A stretch of 64,000 bases of DNA from UBA3537 sp965658025 (GTDB lineage Bacteria; Bacteroidota; Bacteroidia; Flavobacteriales; Flavobacteriaceae). Where the stretch lies: contig CBFHQL010000007.1 of the NCBI GenBank assembly GCA_965658025.1, forward strand, positions 1 through 64,000, given 5' to 3'. Position 1 is the first letter of the stretch; every line of letters begins with the position of its first letter. Below the pieces are notes generated by a model, which was not told the DNA's origin, did not search any database, and saw only the letters and a program-made list of their open reading frames with translations. Shown here one piece after another: positions 50,189 to 59,809 of this stretch. Both the position numbers and the translations under genes were made by a program.

Positions 50189-52603
50189 CTAACGAAGTTT
50201 GGGGTATGCATTTGGATCTGCTTCATGCATGATTTCGTATGCCGCCTCAAAAATATCTTCTTTAGAAGGTTTACTAAAGTAGTCCCCATCCGATCCGTAT
50301 GCTGGACGGTGGGCTTGGGCTGTAAGTAATTTAGGCTTACTATCCAATTGCTCATAAGCGCTATCTTGCTTTAGGATTTCGGATAAGATATAGGCCGTCG
50401 CACTGCCTGGAACATCTTCATCTACAATAAGTAATCGGTTTGTTTTTGCAATGCTTTTTACAATATCTTGGTTTAAATCAAAAGGAATTAAGGATTGAAC
50501 GTCAATCACTTCTGCATCAATACCAACTTCAAGGAGTTCACGTGCCGTTTGTTGTACAATGCGAAGCGTTGAGCCGTACGAAACAATTGTTAAATCTGTT
50601 CCTTCCTTAATCGTTTCGACAACACCAATCTTTGTTTTCAGTACACCCAAATTATTGGGTTTTCTTTCTTTTAATCGATATCCGTTAAGGCATTCAATGA
50701 CGAGCGCCGGTTGATCACTTTCTAATAAAGTATTATAAAATCCAGCGGCTTTGGTCATGTTTCTGGGCACCAATACATTAACACCTCTAATTAAGCCCAA
50801 AATACTGCCCATGGGCGATCCTGAATGCCATATACCTTCTAAACGGTGGCCTCGGGTTCTGATGATCATTGGTGCTTTTTGTTTACCAAAAGTTCTGTAA
50901 TGCAATGTTGCAAGGTCATCACTTATGGTTTGTAGTGCATAAAGGATGTAATCTAAATATTGAATTTCAGCGATTGGTCGAAGTCCACGTAAGGCCATAC
51001 CAATCCCTTGACCAATTATAGTAGCTTCGCGTATACCTACATCAGCAATGCGTGTTTCGCCATATTTTTCTTGTAACCCTTCAAGGCCTTGGTTTACATC
51101 GCCTATAGCGCCTGAGTCTTGACCAAAAATTAATGCTTGAGGATACTTTGAGAAAATTTCATCGAAGTTGTCGCGTAGAATGATACGTCCATCAACCAAC
51201 TCTGGAGTGGCATCGTAGGTTGGTGCTATGGCATCAATTTTATCGGCGCTTAGCGGAGATTCGCTGTAGAGCAAACTGCTGTATTTTACTTGCGTGTCTT
51301 TGATGTAATTGTTAATCCAAGACAGTAAAGCATCCTTTTCTGCAGACGTGTCATTAATCAAGTATTTTAAAATACTTCTTGATACTCCAAGAACATCTTT
51401 ACGCATCGGTTCTTTGAGCGTTTCAAGCTGTGCTACGTCTTTTTCAATAAATACGTTTTGGGGTGATTGTGCCGCCGCCGCACGAATTAGAGCAATTACT
51501 GTTGATCGCTCCGATTTAATGGGATTTAAAAAGTCATTCCATGCTTTTATTTTTCCCTCTTTGACTTTGGCTTTGATTTGTTTTTCTAGGTCAAATAGCT
51601 CATCTTCTGTTGCTATATTATTGGCAACAATCCAATGTTTAAATTTTAAATTACAATCATTTGAACGCTCCCATTGAAGGCGCTTAGGATTTTTATAACG
51701 CTCGTGCGAACCTGAAGTGGAGTGCCCCTGCGGTTGTGTAAGCTCATCGACATGTATAAGAACAGGCACGTGTTCTTCTCGAGCAATACGGCCTGCTTTT
51801 TCGTAGGTATTGATGAGTTCTACATAATCCCATCCTTTTACATTCAAGATTTCATAGCCCTTGTCCTTTTCATCTCTTTGAAAACCACTCAAGATTTTAG
51901 AAATGTTTTCTTTGGTTGTTTGGTGTTTTGCATGAACAGAAATCCCATAATCATCATCCCAAACACTGATTACCATAGGGACTTGTAAAACCCCTGCAGC
52001 ATTGATGGTTTCAAAGAACAAACCTTCACTTGTACTGGCATTTCCTATAGTTCCCCAAGCAACTTCTTTACCGTTTTTTGAAAACTTTTTTGCATCGTCA
52101 AAGCCATCAATGGTTTTGTATACTTTAGAAGCTTGTGCTAGCCCCAATAACCGTGGCATTTGTGCGGCTGTTGGTGAGATATCAGAACTTGAGTTTTTTT
52201 GTTCTGTTAAATTTTTCCAATTGTAGTGTTCATCCAAAGAATGGGTCACAAAGTGACCACCCATTTGTCGTCCTGCACTCATAGGATCGAAGTTGATGTC
52301 GGTATGGGCATACAATCCAGCGAAAAACTGTTCAATTGTCAATTCCCCAATGGCCATCATAAAGGTTTGATCGCGGTAATATCCAGATCGGAAATCACCA
52401 TTTTTAAATGCTTTGGCCCATGCCAATTGCGGAAGTTCTTTTCCATCGCCAAAGATGCCAAATTTGGCTTTTCCAGTAAGCACTTCTCGACGCCCCAATA
52501 AACTGCATTCACGACTTGTAACGGCAATTTCATAGTCCTTCAATATTTCAGAGCGAAATTCTTCAAAGGTTATGTTTTCGGCGAGCTGGTTTTTGGTGGA
52601 CAT
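50189..52603 (-). CDS. Fused E1 alpha/beta subunit of a 2-oxoacid dehydrogenase
   Basis: An 804-residue protein joining both E1 subunits, as common in Bacteroidota. The alpha half (residues about 1-450) has the thiamine diphosphate motif region GTIGNASTSEGLFFETIN and YYRDQTFMM. The beta half (about 465-804) has GQDSGAIGDVNQGLEGL, DVGIREATIIGQGIGMAL and IRTRGHRLEGIWHSGSPM. It resembles branched-chain 2-oxoacid dehydrogenase E1; E2 and E3 are not nearby. It decarboxylates the substrate and acylates the lipoyl E2. Confidence 0.9.
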   Translation of the reverse strand: MSTKNQLAENITFEEFRSEILKDYEIAVTSRECSLLGRREVLTGKAKFGIFGDGKELPQLAWAKAFKNGDFRSGYYRDQTFMMAIGELTIEQFFAGLYAHTDINFDPMSAGRQMGGHFVTHSLDEHYNWKNLTEQKNSSSDISPTAAQMPRLLGLAQASKVYKTIDGFDDAKKFSKNGKEVAWGTIGNASTSEGLFFETINAAGVLQVPMVISVWDDDYGISVHAKHQTTKENISKILSGFQRDEKDKGYEILNVKGWDYVELINTYEKAGRIAREEHVPVLIHVDELTQPQGHSTSGSHERYKNPKRLQWERSNDCNLKFKHWIVANNIATEDELFDLEKQIKAKVKEGKIKAWNDFLNPIKSERSTVIALIRAAAAQSPQNVFIEKDVAQLETLKEPMRKDVLGVSRSILKYLINDTSAEKDALLSWINNYIKDTQVKYSSLLYSESPLSADKIDAIAPTYDATPELVDGRIILRDNFDEIFSKYPQALIFGQDSGAIGDVNQGLEGLQEKYGETRIADVGIREATIIGQGIGMALRGLRPIAEIQYLDYILYALQTISDDLATLHYRTFGKQKAPMIIRTRGHRLEGIWHSGSPMGSILGLIRGVNVLVPRNMTKAAGFYNTLLESDQPALVIECLNGYRLKERKPNNLGVLKTKIGVVETIKEGTDLTIVSYGSTLRIVQQTARELLEVGIDAEVIDVQSLIPFDLNQDIVKSIAKTNRLLIVDEDVPGSATAYILSEILKQDSAYEQLDSKPKLLTAQAHRPAYGSDGDYFSKPSKEDIFEAAYEIMHEADPNAYPKLR

Positions 52604-52625
52604 TGGCTATGGTTAAATTTTTTTG

Positions 52626-52656
52626 CAAATATAGGAAATATAAGAATATCAATCAA
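52626..52656 (-). promoter_or_regulatory. Housekeeping promoter for the E1 gene
   Basis: TTG at 52654-52656, 20-base spacer, TATATTTG at 52626-52633, about 22 bases before the ATG. Confidence 0.65.
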
Positions 52657-52766
52657 CTCTAGAATAGGTCAACTTATTGAATAATTCGAAATGAAATCAA
52701 TGCAATTCTTGCTTTTTATGAACTTTTTTTAATGAAATCAATATTTTTTTAAAAAATATTTAAAAA

Positions 52767-55586
52767 CTAGAACCATCTTCTAGTAAATAAACTTGCGAGA
52801 GCAGAAAAGTCTGTAGTGAAGACAAAACGAATTTTTTGTGCGTAATTAGACTGATTGATTTCCCATCCAAGGTTTGAATATACAGGGAAATAGATTTCAA
52901 AATAATCAGTAATTAAATCCATGCGAATACCAGTATCGTATGCAAAAAATACATCTTGTCCCTTATTTTTTACCAGACCAACATCACCAAATGCTTGAAC
53001 ATAGCGCCAAATAGATGCACTTCCATTGAGTGTTGTTAGCCATTGATTGGCAAAACCAGGATCGATTTTTGACTTAAAACCGCCATCGGCAACAACCAAT
53101 TGTTGGGCCAATACACCCGAAGATTCCGATTGCCCAATGTAGTTGTATTCAAATAGATAATCTGTTGGGCGATCTAAAGCAAAATCGAAATTATTTTCGT
53201 TAATGGGTAATGAATTATACAAAAATGCACCCGCAAATAATCTTAAATTATAGTGACGGTCTTTTGGTGTTCTTTTCCTAATTTCATAACTGGTATTGAG
53301 TTTTCCAAAGTTATTGGCTATCTGAATATCGATCAACCACTTTTTAAACTTATTGATGTTGTTGTCTTGGGTTAAATACCGTAAATTGAAAACATTATAA
53401 GGAGGAAAAGCGTTTTCATCCAGCAAACTTCTAGACTTGTCTTTTTGGATACTGAAATAGCGAAATGTCAATTTTCTATTAGCATTTGAGCGTAAGTTGT
53501 TAGGTTCTCGAAACTCAAATTGAATATACGGTTGTATTTTTGTTATAAAAGCACCATAATCAAAACTTGAGCGATCAACGGTTAATCCAAACTTGGTTCT
53601 GTACAGTGTAGTATCTTCGTGAAAAATATTGAAAATTACTTTTGCAAAACCTGTAATGGTCTTGGATTCTAATCCGTAAACAGGAGCAATTCCGTACAAA
53701 AAAGGTTTGGCCAATAGCCCCCTGTTGTTGAAGTTTACCCCTAGTTTTAAGCCATCATAAATATTTTGAAATTCTGCTATTGGAATAGCATAGATTTGTG
53801 TTTTTGCTGGGTCTTCGACATCTCGCAAAAAACGTAATTGTAAAGGTTTATTGAACAATCCTGTTTTGTCTATGCGTTTCCAATTGTTGCGTCTGTTGAA
53901 TTCAGGTGCGGAGTGGTCGTAATTTAGTACAAGTTGGTCTGCTCCGTTGTTGGCTACAGAAAAATTTTGCTCAGCCGTAAACCCTTCCAACCATTCTGTG
54001 TTTAAGACTTCTCCTTCTTTGAGTGCGGATATAGTCACTGGATAGTTTCCCTTTCTAAGGTTTTTAATGGTAAAATGAATGGAATCTTTATCTGTGTGCG
54101 TTGCACCAAATTTATAATCTGAACTAAAAGGTTGAGTGACAAAATCGTCAAAAAACCAATCAAGGTTTCGATCTGTTTTTTGGGTCAAATAGGATCTAAA
54201 TTCAGCCGTCGATGTGGTTTGAAATTGTTTTAAATTTATAAATTCTTGAATCCAATTTAGGGTATGTTCTTCTTCCAAATACGCCATGAGGTACATCAAA
54301 CTTATACCGGCTTTGAATTTTGCAACATGCAGTTGGTTAAAATTTATTAAATCTTCTTTTTTGGTGTCCAACGCTTGATCACGTCCTGTCCGCATCATTT
54401 GGTAATAGGTAAGGCGGTACTGTTCGCTGTATTTTAATTTAGAAAAATTAAACCTTCTGATGCCCCATACATCAGCCAATTTTCCCAAAAGTTTTTGTTC
54501 AGGATAATAAGTGTCGATATAACGCATCAATAACAGCAATTCGAAACCACTTTTCAGCCAATATTCGTTTCGAGTATCAAGCACCAAGACTTCATTGATG
54601 TATTTTTTTATGGTGTTTTCGGCCAATGTAATTTCGTGCTTAAATTCCTTTGTAAATGGAGACAATAAATCAGGCAAAAAAGTTAAGCCATAAAGCGTGT
54701 TTTTCTTTAATTCAATCGATGAGAGTAAAAGTTTTTCTTTAGGGTACGGGGCGATATTTTGATCTAAAAAATCCGTAATTCTAACGAAATATTCTTTTTC
54801 TTTTTCTTTGTCAATTTTGTTGTTGTTGGCATTTGTTACTATAGTCAAATCATCCAACGCATACGATTTGAACGGTTCAGAAGTGATGTAAATTTTTGGG
54901 TCTTTGACTCCTAATCCTTCCAGCTGTATCTCTTTAGTGCCATTATTCATAATGGTGCTTACTTCATTCAATGCAGTGTTTAATTGGTATGTATCAGGGA
55001 TGGTGATGTTTAGTTGTGTATCAACCGCTGGAGTGTACAAATCATCTAAGTTTTGATTGCTGTATAACTTCCAATTTTCACCATCAAATACGGCTGGAGT
55101 CAAATACCACGCATCAAGCGCATAATTCCCTTTTTTATCTACACCATAATCGGTGTATCGATCACTCTGGATATTTAAAACATAATCCATATCAAGAGTA
55201 ATAGATTCATTGGGGAGTAGGGCTGTTTTAAGCTCAATTTTAAGAATATCTTCTTGATCATTTAAGTGATAAAAATCTAAATCTTTTTGGTCCGAATTTT
55301 TGATACTTTTAATTGTTGTAAACCCGCGATTCTTTGATTTTGCGATGTACAAATTTGGGTTAAATTCATTGAGAAATTTCTTTACTAATGGCGTGTTAGG
55401 ATTACTGTAACTCGACACCCAATCGGTCAAATAAAGTTCTTTTATTGGGTTGTCGAAACTATTTTTGAATGTTAGTGTGTGTTTGATATCAATTTGACGC
55501 GTTTCTGCGTGGAGTACTGCATCAATTTTGGTTTGATGTTGTCCATAACCAACGTGAATCCCTCCTAAAACAAAGAATAGGGGCAA
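52767..55586 (-). CDS. M1-peptidase-like protein with C-terminal beta-barrel, probably inactive
   Basis: About 939 residues. The N-terminal half follows the M1 aminopeptidase layout (IDIKHTLTFKNSFDNPIKEL beta saddle), but the zinc site is lost: where HExxH should be, 20 residues before the WLxxGF motif, the sequence reads ENTIK, and the third-ligand Glu in WLNEGF is Ser (WLKSGFELLL). The C-terminal ~350 residues are strand-rich and end in an outer-membrane-type aromatic terminus (FTRRWF). The annotated start is TTG at 55586; an in-frame ATA at 55607 would give the better signal peptide MKLYLFALPLFFVLGG, so the start is uncertain. Likely an outer-membrane scaffold or transporter. Confidence 0.8.
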   Translation of the reverse strand: MPLFFVLGGIHVGYGQHQTKIDAVLHAETRQIDIKHTLTFKNSFDNPIKELYLTDWVSSYSNPNTPLVKKFLNEFNPNLYIAKSKNRGFTTIKSIKNSDQKDLDFYHLNDQEDILKIELKTALLPNESITLDMDYVLNIQSDRYTDYGVDKKGNYALDAWYLTPAVFDGENWKLYSNQNLDDLYTPAVDTQLNITIPDTYQLNTALNEVSTIMNNGTKEIQLEGLGVKDPKIYITSEPFKSYALDDLTIVTNANNNKIDKEKEKEYFVRITDFLDQNIAPYPKEKLLLSSIELKKNTLYGLTFLPDLLSPFTKEFKHEITLAENTIKKYINEVLVLDTRNEYWLKSGFELLLLMRYIDTYYPEQKLLGKLADVWGIRRFNFSKLKYSEQYRLTYYQMMRTGRDQALDTKKEDLINFNQLHVAKFKAGISLMYLMAYLEEEHTLNWIQEFINLKQFQTTSTAEFRSYLTQKTDRNLDWFFDDFVTQPFSSDYKFGATHTDKDSIHFTIKNLRKGNYPVTISALKEGEVLNTEWLEGFTAEQNFSVANNGADQLVLNYDHSAPEFNRRNNWKRIDKTGLFNKPLQLRFLRDVEDPAKTQIYAIPIAEFQNIYDGLKLGVNFNNRGLLAKPFLYGIAPVYGLESKTITGFAKVIFNIFHEDTTLYRTKFGLTVDRSSFDYGAFITKIQPYIQFEFREPNNLRSNANRKLTFRYFSIQKDKSRSLLDENAFPPYNVFNLRYLTQDNNINKFKKWLIDIQIANNFGKLNTSYEIRKRTPKDRHYNLRLFAGAFLYNSLPINENNFDFALDRPTDYLFEYNYIGQSESSGVLAQQLVVADGGFKSKIDPGFANQWLTTLNGSASIWRYVQAFGDVGLVKNKGQDVFFAYDTGIRMDLITDYFEIYFPVYSNLGWEINQSNYAQKIRFVFTTDFSALASLFTRRWF

Positions 55587-55630
55587 TGCAAAAAGGTATA
55601 GCTTTATTAATTTAAACGCGCTGATGACAA

Positions 55631-56317
55631 TTAGAAATTTGGGCTGAGTTGGTATTGTTTGTAAAATGCATCTAAAATGGCTGTAACCTCTTCTGGAGTG
55701 TCCACTACATGTATCAAGTCTAAATCCTCTGGACTTATTGTTTTGTACTGGTTGTCTAAGGTTTGCTTAATCCAATCGACCAATCCACCCCAAAAAGAAG
55801 AGCCAACAAGGATGATGGGGAATTTTTCTATTTTATTGGTTTGAATCAATGTAATGGCTTCAAAGAGTTCATCAAGGGTTCCAAAACCACCGGGCATCAC
55901 CACAAAGCCCTGTGAGTATTTGACAAACATGACTTTTCGTACAAAGAAATAATCAAAGTCTAGACTTTTATCGCTATCAATATAAGGGTTGTCGTGTTGC
56001 TCAAATGGCAGGTCTATGTTTAATCCCACAGATGTTCCTTCGGCCAAATTTGCCCCTTTGTTTCCAGCTTCCATAATTCCAGGTCCTCCACCCGTTATGA
56101 CACCATAACCAGATTGCACAATAGCTTTAGCAGTATCTACCGCCAATTGGTAATATTTATCATCTGTTTTGGTACGCGCAGAGCCAAATATAGAAACACA
56201 AGGCCCAATTTTACTCATTCTTTCAAAACCGTCGACAAACTCACCCATAATTTTAAAAATGGCCCAAGAGTCGTTGGTTTTGATTTCGTTCCAGCTTTTA
56301 TGTTGTTGAAGTTTCAT
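55631..56317 (-). CDS. LOG family protein (TIGR00730)
   Basis: A 228-residue Rossmann-fold protein of the LONELY GUY family, with GGGPGIMEAGNKGA and PGGFGTLDELFEAITL (the PGGxGTxxE catalytic motif). Homologues hydrolyse nucleoside 5'-monophosphates to release the base, including cytokinin precursors. The role in bacteria is mostly nucleotide salvage. It lies 20 bases after uvrA. Confidence 0.93.
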   Translation of the reverse strand: MKLQQHKSWNEIKTNDSWAIFKIMGEFVDGFERMSKIGPCVSIFGSARTKTDDKYYQLAVDTAKAIVQSGYGVITGGGPGIMEAGNKGANLAEGTSVGLNIDLPFEQHDNPYIDSDKSLDFDYFFVRKVMFVKYSQGFVVMPGGFGTLDELFEAITLIQTNKIEKFPIILVGSSFWGGLVDWIKQTLDNQYKTISPEDLDLIHVVDTPEEVTAILDAFYKQYQLSPNF

Positions 56318-56337
56318 AATTTTTTTGTTTCGACCTA

Positions 56338-59184
56338 CTAAAGTAGTTCTTTTTTTAAATATTTGGCCGTATAACTTGTTTTGTTTTTTATAATTTGTTC
56401 TGGAGTGCCTTCAGCAATTATAGTTCCACCGCCTTTACCGCCTTCTAATCCAACATCAATGATATGGTCTACAACTTTGATGACATCTAAATTGTGTTCG
56501 ATTATGAGCACTGTATTTCCTTTATCAACAAGTTTTTGTAACACTTCCAAAAGCACACGAATGTCTTCAAAATGCAGTCCTGTTGTAGGTTCATCCAAAA
56601 TATAAATTGTGTTTCCAGTATCGCGTTTGCTTAATTCTGAGGCAAGTTTTATGCGTTGTGCTTCTCCACCAGAAAGCGTTGTGCTTTGTTGTCCAAGCGT
56701 TATGTACCCAAGGCCAACGTCTTTAATGGTTTTTAGTTTTCGATAAATTTTTGGAATGTGTTCAAAAAAATCAACACCTTCATTGATGGTCATATTCAAT
56801 ACATCACTGATGGATTTCCCTTTGTAGCGAATTTCTAAAGTTTCTCTGTTGAAGCGTTTTCCCATACAGGATTCACAGGCGACGTAAACATCAGGTAAAA
56901 AATTCATTTCAATCAGTCGCAACCCACCACCTTTACATGTTTCACAACGTCCACCGGCGACATTAAAACTAAATCGGCCAGGTTTGTATCCACGAATCAT
57001 CGCCTCTGGAATTTTGGAGAACAGTGCTCTAATTTCACCAAAAACACCTGTGTAGGTTGCAGGATTACTGCGCGGCGTTCTACCTATTGGCGATTGATTA
57101 ATATCGATGACTTTATCTAAATGCTCCAAGCCCTTGATCGCTTTATATGGAAGTGGTTCTTTGACGCCATTAAAATAATGGTTATTCAAAATAGGGTATA
57201 AGGTTTCATTGATCAGTGAGGATTTCCCACTTCCAGAAACTCCAGTGATGCCTACCATTTTTCCCAAAGGGATTTTGATGGATACATTTTTTAAATTGTT
57301 GCCTGTACACCCTTTTAATTCTAAAAATTTACCATTGCCTTTTCGGCGCTTTTTTGGAACTTCAATTGTTTTTTCGTTACGTAAATATTGTGCTGTGATG
57401 GTGTCGGCTTTATGTAAATGGGTTGGATTACCCTGACTGATGATTTCACCACCAAACTTTCCTGCTTTAGGCCCAATATCAATGATGTGATCGGCTTGCT
57501 CAATCATGTCTTTATCGTGTTCCACAACAAGCACAGAGTTACCAACATCACGTAAGGCCATCAAGGACTGAATCAATTTCTGATTATCTCTCTGGTGCAA
57601 ACCAATACTGGGCTCATCCAAGATATACAATACACCAACGAGTTCTGAACCTATTTGTGTAGCCAATCGGATGCGTTGCGCCTCACCACCAGACAGCGAT
57701 TTTGAACTTCGATTTAGCGCCAAGTAGTCCAAACCTACGTCTAATAAAAACTGCAAGCGTGTACTAATTTCTTTTATAATTTCTTGAGCAATTGCTTTTT
57801 GTTTTTCAGAGAGATGCTTCGGCAAGTCTTTAAACCATAGTGCCAATTCATTAATATCTAATGCAGCTAATTCTGCTATATTTTTATTATTTATTTTAAA
57901 ATAGAGTACTTCTTTTTTCAAGCGCGAGCCATCACATGCAGGACATTCTATTTTATCCATAAATCCCTTTGCCCAGCGTTTTATGGAACTCGAATCAGCC
58001 GTGTTGTATTGGTGTTCCAAAAAGTTGGCAATACCATCAAAATCGATAACATAATCGCGCGATACACCCAAAGTTTTACTTTGGACAGAAAACTCCTCTT
58101 TACCACCGTATAAAATAAAATCAAGTGCTTTTTTTGGAATTTTTTCTATCGGATCAGAAAGACTGAATTTAAAGCGTTGGGCGATTAATTCTAACTGCTT
58201 AAAAATCCAAGAATTCTTTTGCGAACCTTGAGGTGCTAAACCACCGTTTTTGATGGATAATTTTGGATTAGGAATGATTTTTTGTGGATTGACTTTATAC
58301 AAACTTCCAATACCATTGCACGCTGGACATGCTCCTTTGGGCGAGTTAAAAGAAAAATTGTTTGGCTCAGGATTTGGGTATGAAATCCCTGAAGTGGGGC
58401 ACATCAAATCACTACTGAAATAGCGCAATACTTTTTCTTCATGTTCAAGAACCATCAGCATGTTGTCCCCATGTTGCATCGCTGTTGCAATGGTTTCATC
58501 GAGGCGTTTTGTGGCTATAGTTTTGTCATCAATTTTCAATCGATCGATTACAATTTCGATGTCGTGGGTTTTGTAACGATCGAGGCGCATACCTGTTGTT
58601 ATATCTAAGATTTCACCGTCTACTCTGACTTTTACAAATCCTTGTTTGCCAATATGTTCGAAAAGTTCTCGATAGTGGCCCTTTCTTGAACGTACAACTG
58701 GTGCTAGTACTGAAATTCGCTTTCCTTTGAATGCTGTTGCAATGAGCTCTTTTATTTGCCCTTGGCTATAACTCACCATTTTTTCATTAGTGTTATAGCT
58801 GTACGCATCGGCTGCACGAGCATACAACAATCGTAAAAAATCGTAGACTTCAGTGATGGTCCCAACAGTAGATCTTGGGGATTTACTTGTTGTTTTTTGT
58901 TCGATTGCAATTACTGGGGAGAGCCCATCTATTTTATCGACATCTGGACGTTCGAGTGCGCCCAAAAATTGTCGTGCGTAGGCAGAAAAGGTTTCTATAT
59001 AACGGCGTTGCCCTTCGGCATAAATGGTATCAAAAGCCAATGAAGATTTTCCACTACCTGACAAGCCCGTAATTACAACGAGTTTATCTCTTGGAATAGT
59101 GACGTCAATATTTTTTAAGTTATGTGCACGAGCACCTTTGACCTCAATATATTCTTCAAATGTTTTGTTCAATTTTTTAGTCAT
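56338..59184 (-). CDS. uvrA: UvrA, excinuclease ABC subunit A
   Basis: Damage sensor of nucleotide excision repair. It has two ABC ATPase units (GLSGSGKSSLAFDT and GVSGSGKSSLINET) with their signature LSGGEAQRIRLA and LSGGEAQRIKLA segments, and zinc modules (ACPACNGIGS, CPACDGSRL and CETCKGGG/CESCMGKRF). The length of 948 residues is normal. It lies two bases after the tsaC-like gene within the uvrD operon. Confidence 0.97.
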   Translation of the reverse strand: MTKKLNKTFEEYIEVKGARAHNLKNIDVTIPRDKLVVITGLSGSGKSSLAFDTIYAEGQRRYIETFSAYARQFLGALERPDVDKIDGLSPVIAIEQKTTSKSPRSTVGTITEVYDFLRLLYARAADAYSYNTNEKMVSYSQGQIKELIATAFKGKRISVLAPVVRSRKGHYRELFEHIGKQGFVKVRVDGEILDITTGMRLDRYKTHDIEIVIDRLKIDDKTIATKRLDETIATAMQHGDNMLMVLEHEEKVLRYFSSDLMCPTSGISYPNPEPNNFSFNSPKGACPACNGIGSLYKVNPQKIIPNPKLSIKNGGLAPQGSQKNSWIFKQLELIAQRFKFSLSDPIEKIPKKALDFILYGGKEEFSVQSKTLGVSRDYVIDFDGIANFLEHQYNTADSSSIKRWAKGFMDKIECPACDGSRLKKEVLYFKINNKNIAELAALDINELALWFKDLPKHLSEKQKAIAQEIIKEISTRLQFLLDVGLDYLALNRSSKSLSGGEAQRIRLATQIGSELVGVLYILDEPSIGLHQRDNQKLIQSLMALRDVGNSVLVVEHDKDMIEQADHIIDIGPKAGKFGGEIISQGNPTHLHKADTITAQYLRNEKTIEVPKKRRKGNGKFLELKGCTGNNLKNVSIKIPLGKMVGITGVSGSGKSSLINETLYPILNNHYFNGVKEPLPYKAIKGLEHLDKVIDINQSPIGRTPRSNPATYTGVFGEIRALFSKIPEAMIRGYKPGRFSFNVAGGRCETCKGGGLRLIEMNFLPDVYVACESCMGKRFNRETLEIRYKGKSISDVLNMTINEGVDFFEHIPKIYRKLKTIKDVGLGYITLGQQSTTLSGGEAQRIKLASELSKRDTGNTIYILDEPTTGLHFEDIRVLLEVLQKLVDKGNTVLIIEHNLDVIKVVDHIIDVGLEGGKGGGTIIAEGTPEQIIKNKTSYTAKYLKKELL

Positions 59185-59186
59185 AT

Positions 59187-59807
59187 TTATAAAAAATCTA
59201 TTTGGCCTTTTCCTTCGCGTACAACCACTGGAGGATTTTGCGTCAAATCGACGACAGTGGAAGCGATGTTTCCACCAAATCCATTATCAATTACAACATC
59301 TGCGTCTTTTTGCCATTTTTCATAAATAAGTTCTGGGTCCGTGGTGTATTCAATAATATCGTCTTCATCATGAATAGAGGTAGAGACTATTGGATTTCCA
59401 AGGCGCTTTACAAGTTCCAAAGCAATAGGATGATCGGGGACGCGAATTCCTACTGTTTTTCGTTTTTTAAAGGGATGGGGCAATGCTTTATTGCTGGGCA
59501 AAATAAAGGTGTATGGACCAGGGAAATAGCGCTTTATAAGTTTGAATGTGGCCGCATCCAGCTGAGCGGTATAATCACTTAAATGACTCAAATTGTGGCA
59601 TATGAATGAAAACTGAGCGCGTTCTAGTTTTACCCCTTTGATGCGTGCAATACGTTCCATGGCTTTGGTGTTTTTCACATCACATCCCAAAGCATAAACG
59701 GTATCGGTAGGGTAGATGACCAATCCGCCACGTTTAAGGACATCAACCACTTTGTCTAGAGTTCTAGGATGAGGATTTTCAGAATATAACTTTAATAATT
59801 CAGCCAT
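59187..59807 (-). CDS. tsaC: Threonylcarbamoyl-AMP synthase (TsaC/Sua5 family)
   Basis: Makes L-threonylcarbamoyl-AMP for t6A37 tRNA modification. The YrdC-fold signature is clear: GGLVIYPTDTVYALGCDVKN near the N terminus, KRYFPGPYTFILPSN, KTVGIRVPDHPIA and IVSTSIHDEDD. At 206 residues it lacks the Sua5 C-terminal domain, so it is the short TsaC type. It lies two bases from both neighbours. Confidence 0.93.
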   Translation of the reverse strand: MAELLKLYSENPHPRTLDKVVDVLKRGGLVIYPTDTVYALGCDVKNTKAMERIARIKGVKLERAQFSFICHNLSHLSDYTAQLDAATFKLIKRYFPGPYTFILPSNKALPHPFKKRKTVGIRVPDHPIALELVKRLGNPIVSTSIHDEDDIIEYTTDPELIYEKWQKDADVVIDNGFGGNIASTVVDLTQNPPVVVREGKGQIDFL

Positions 59808-59809
59808 GA

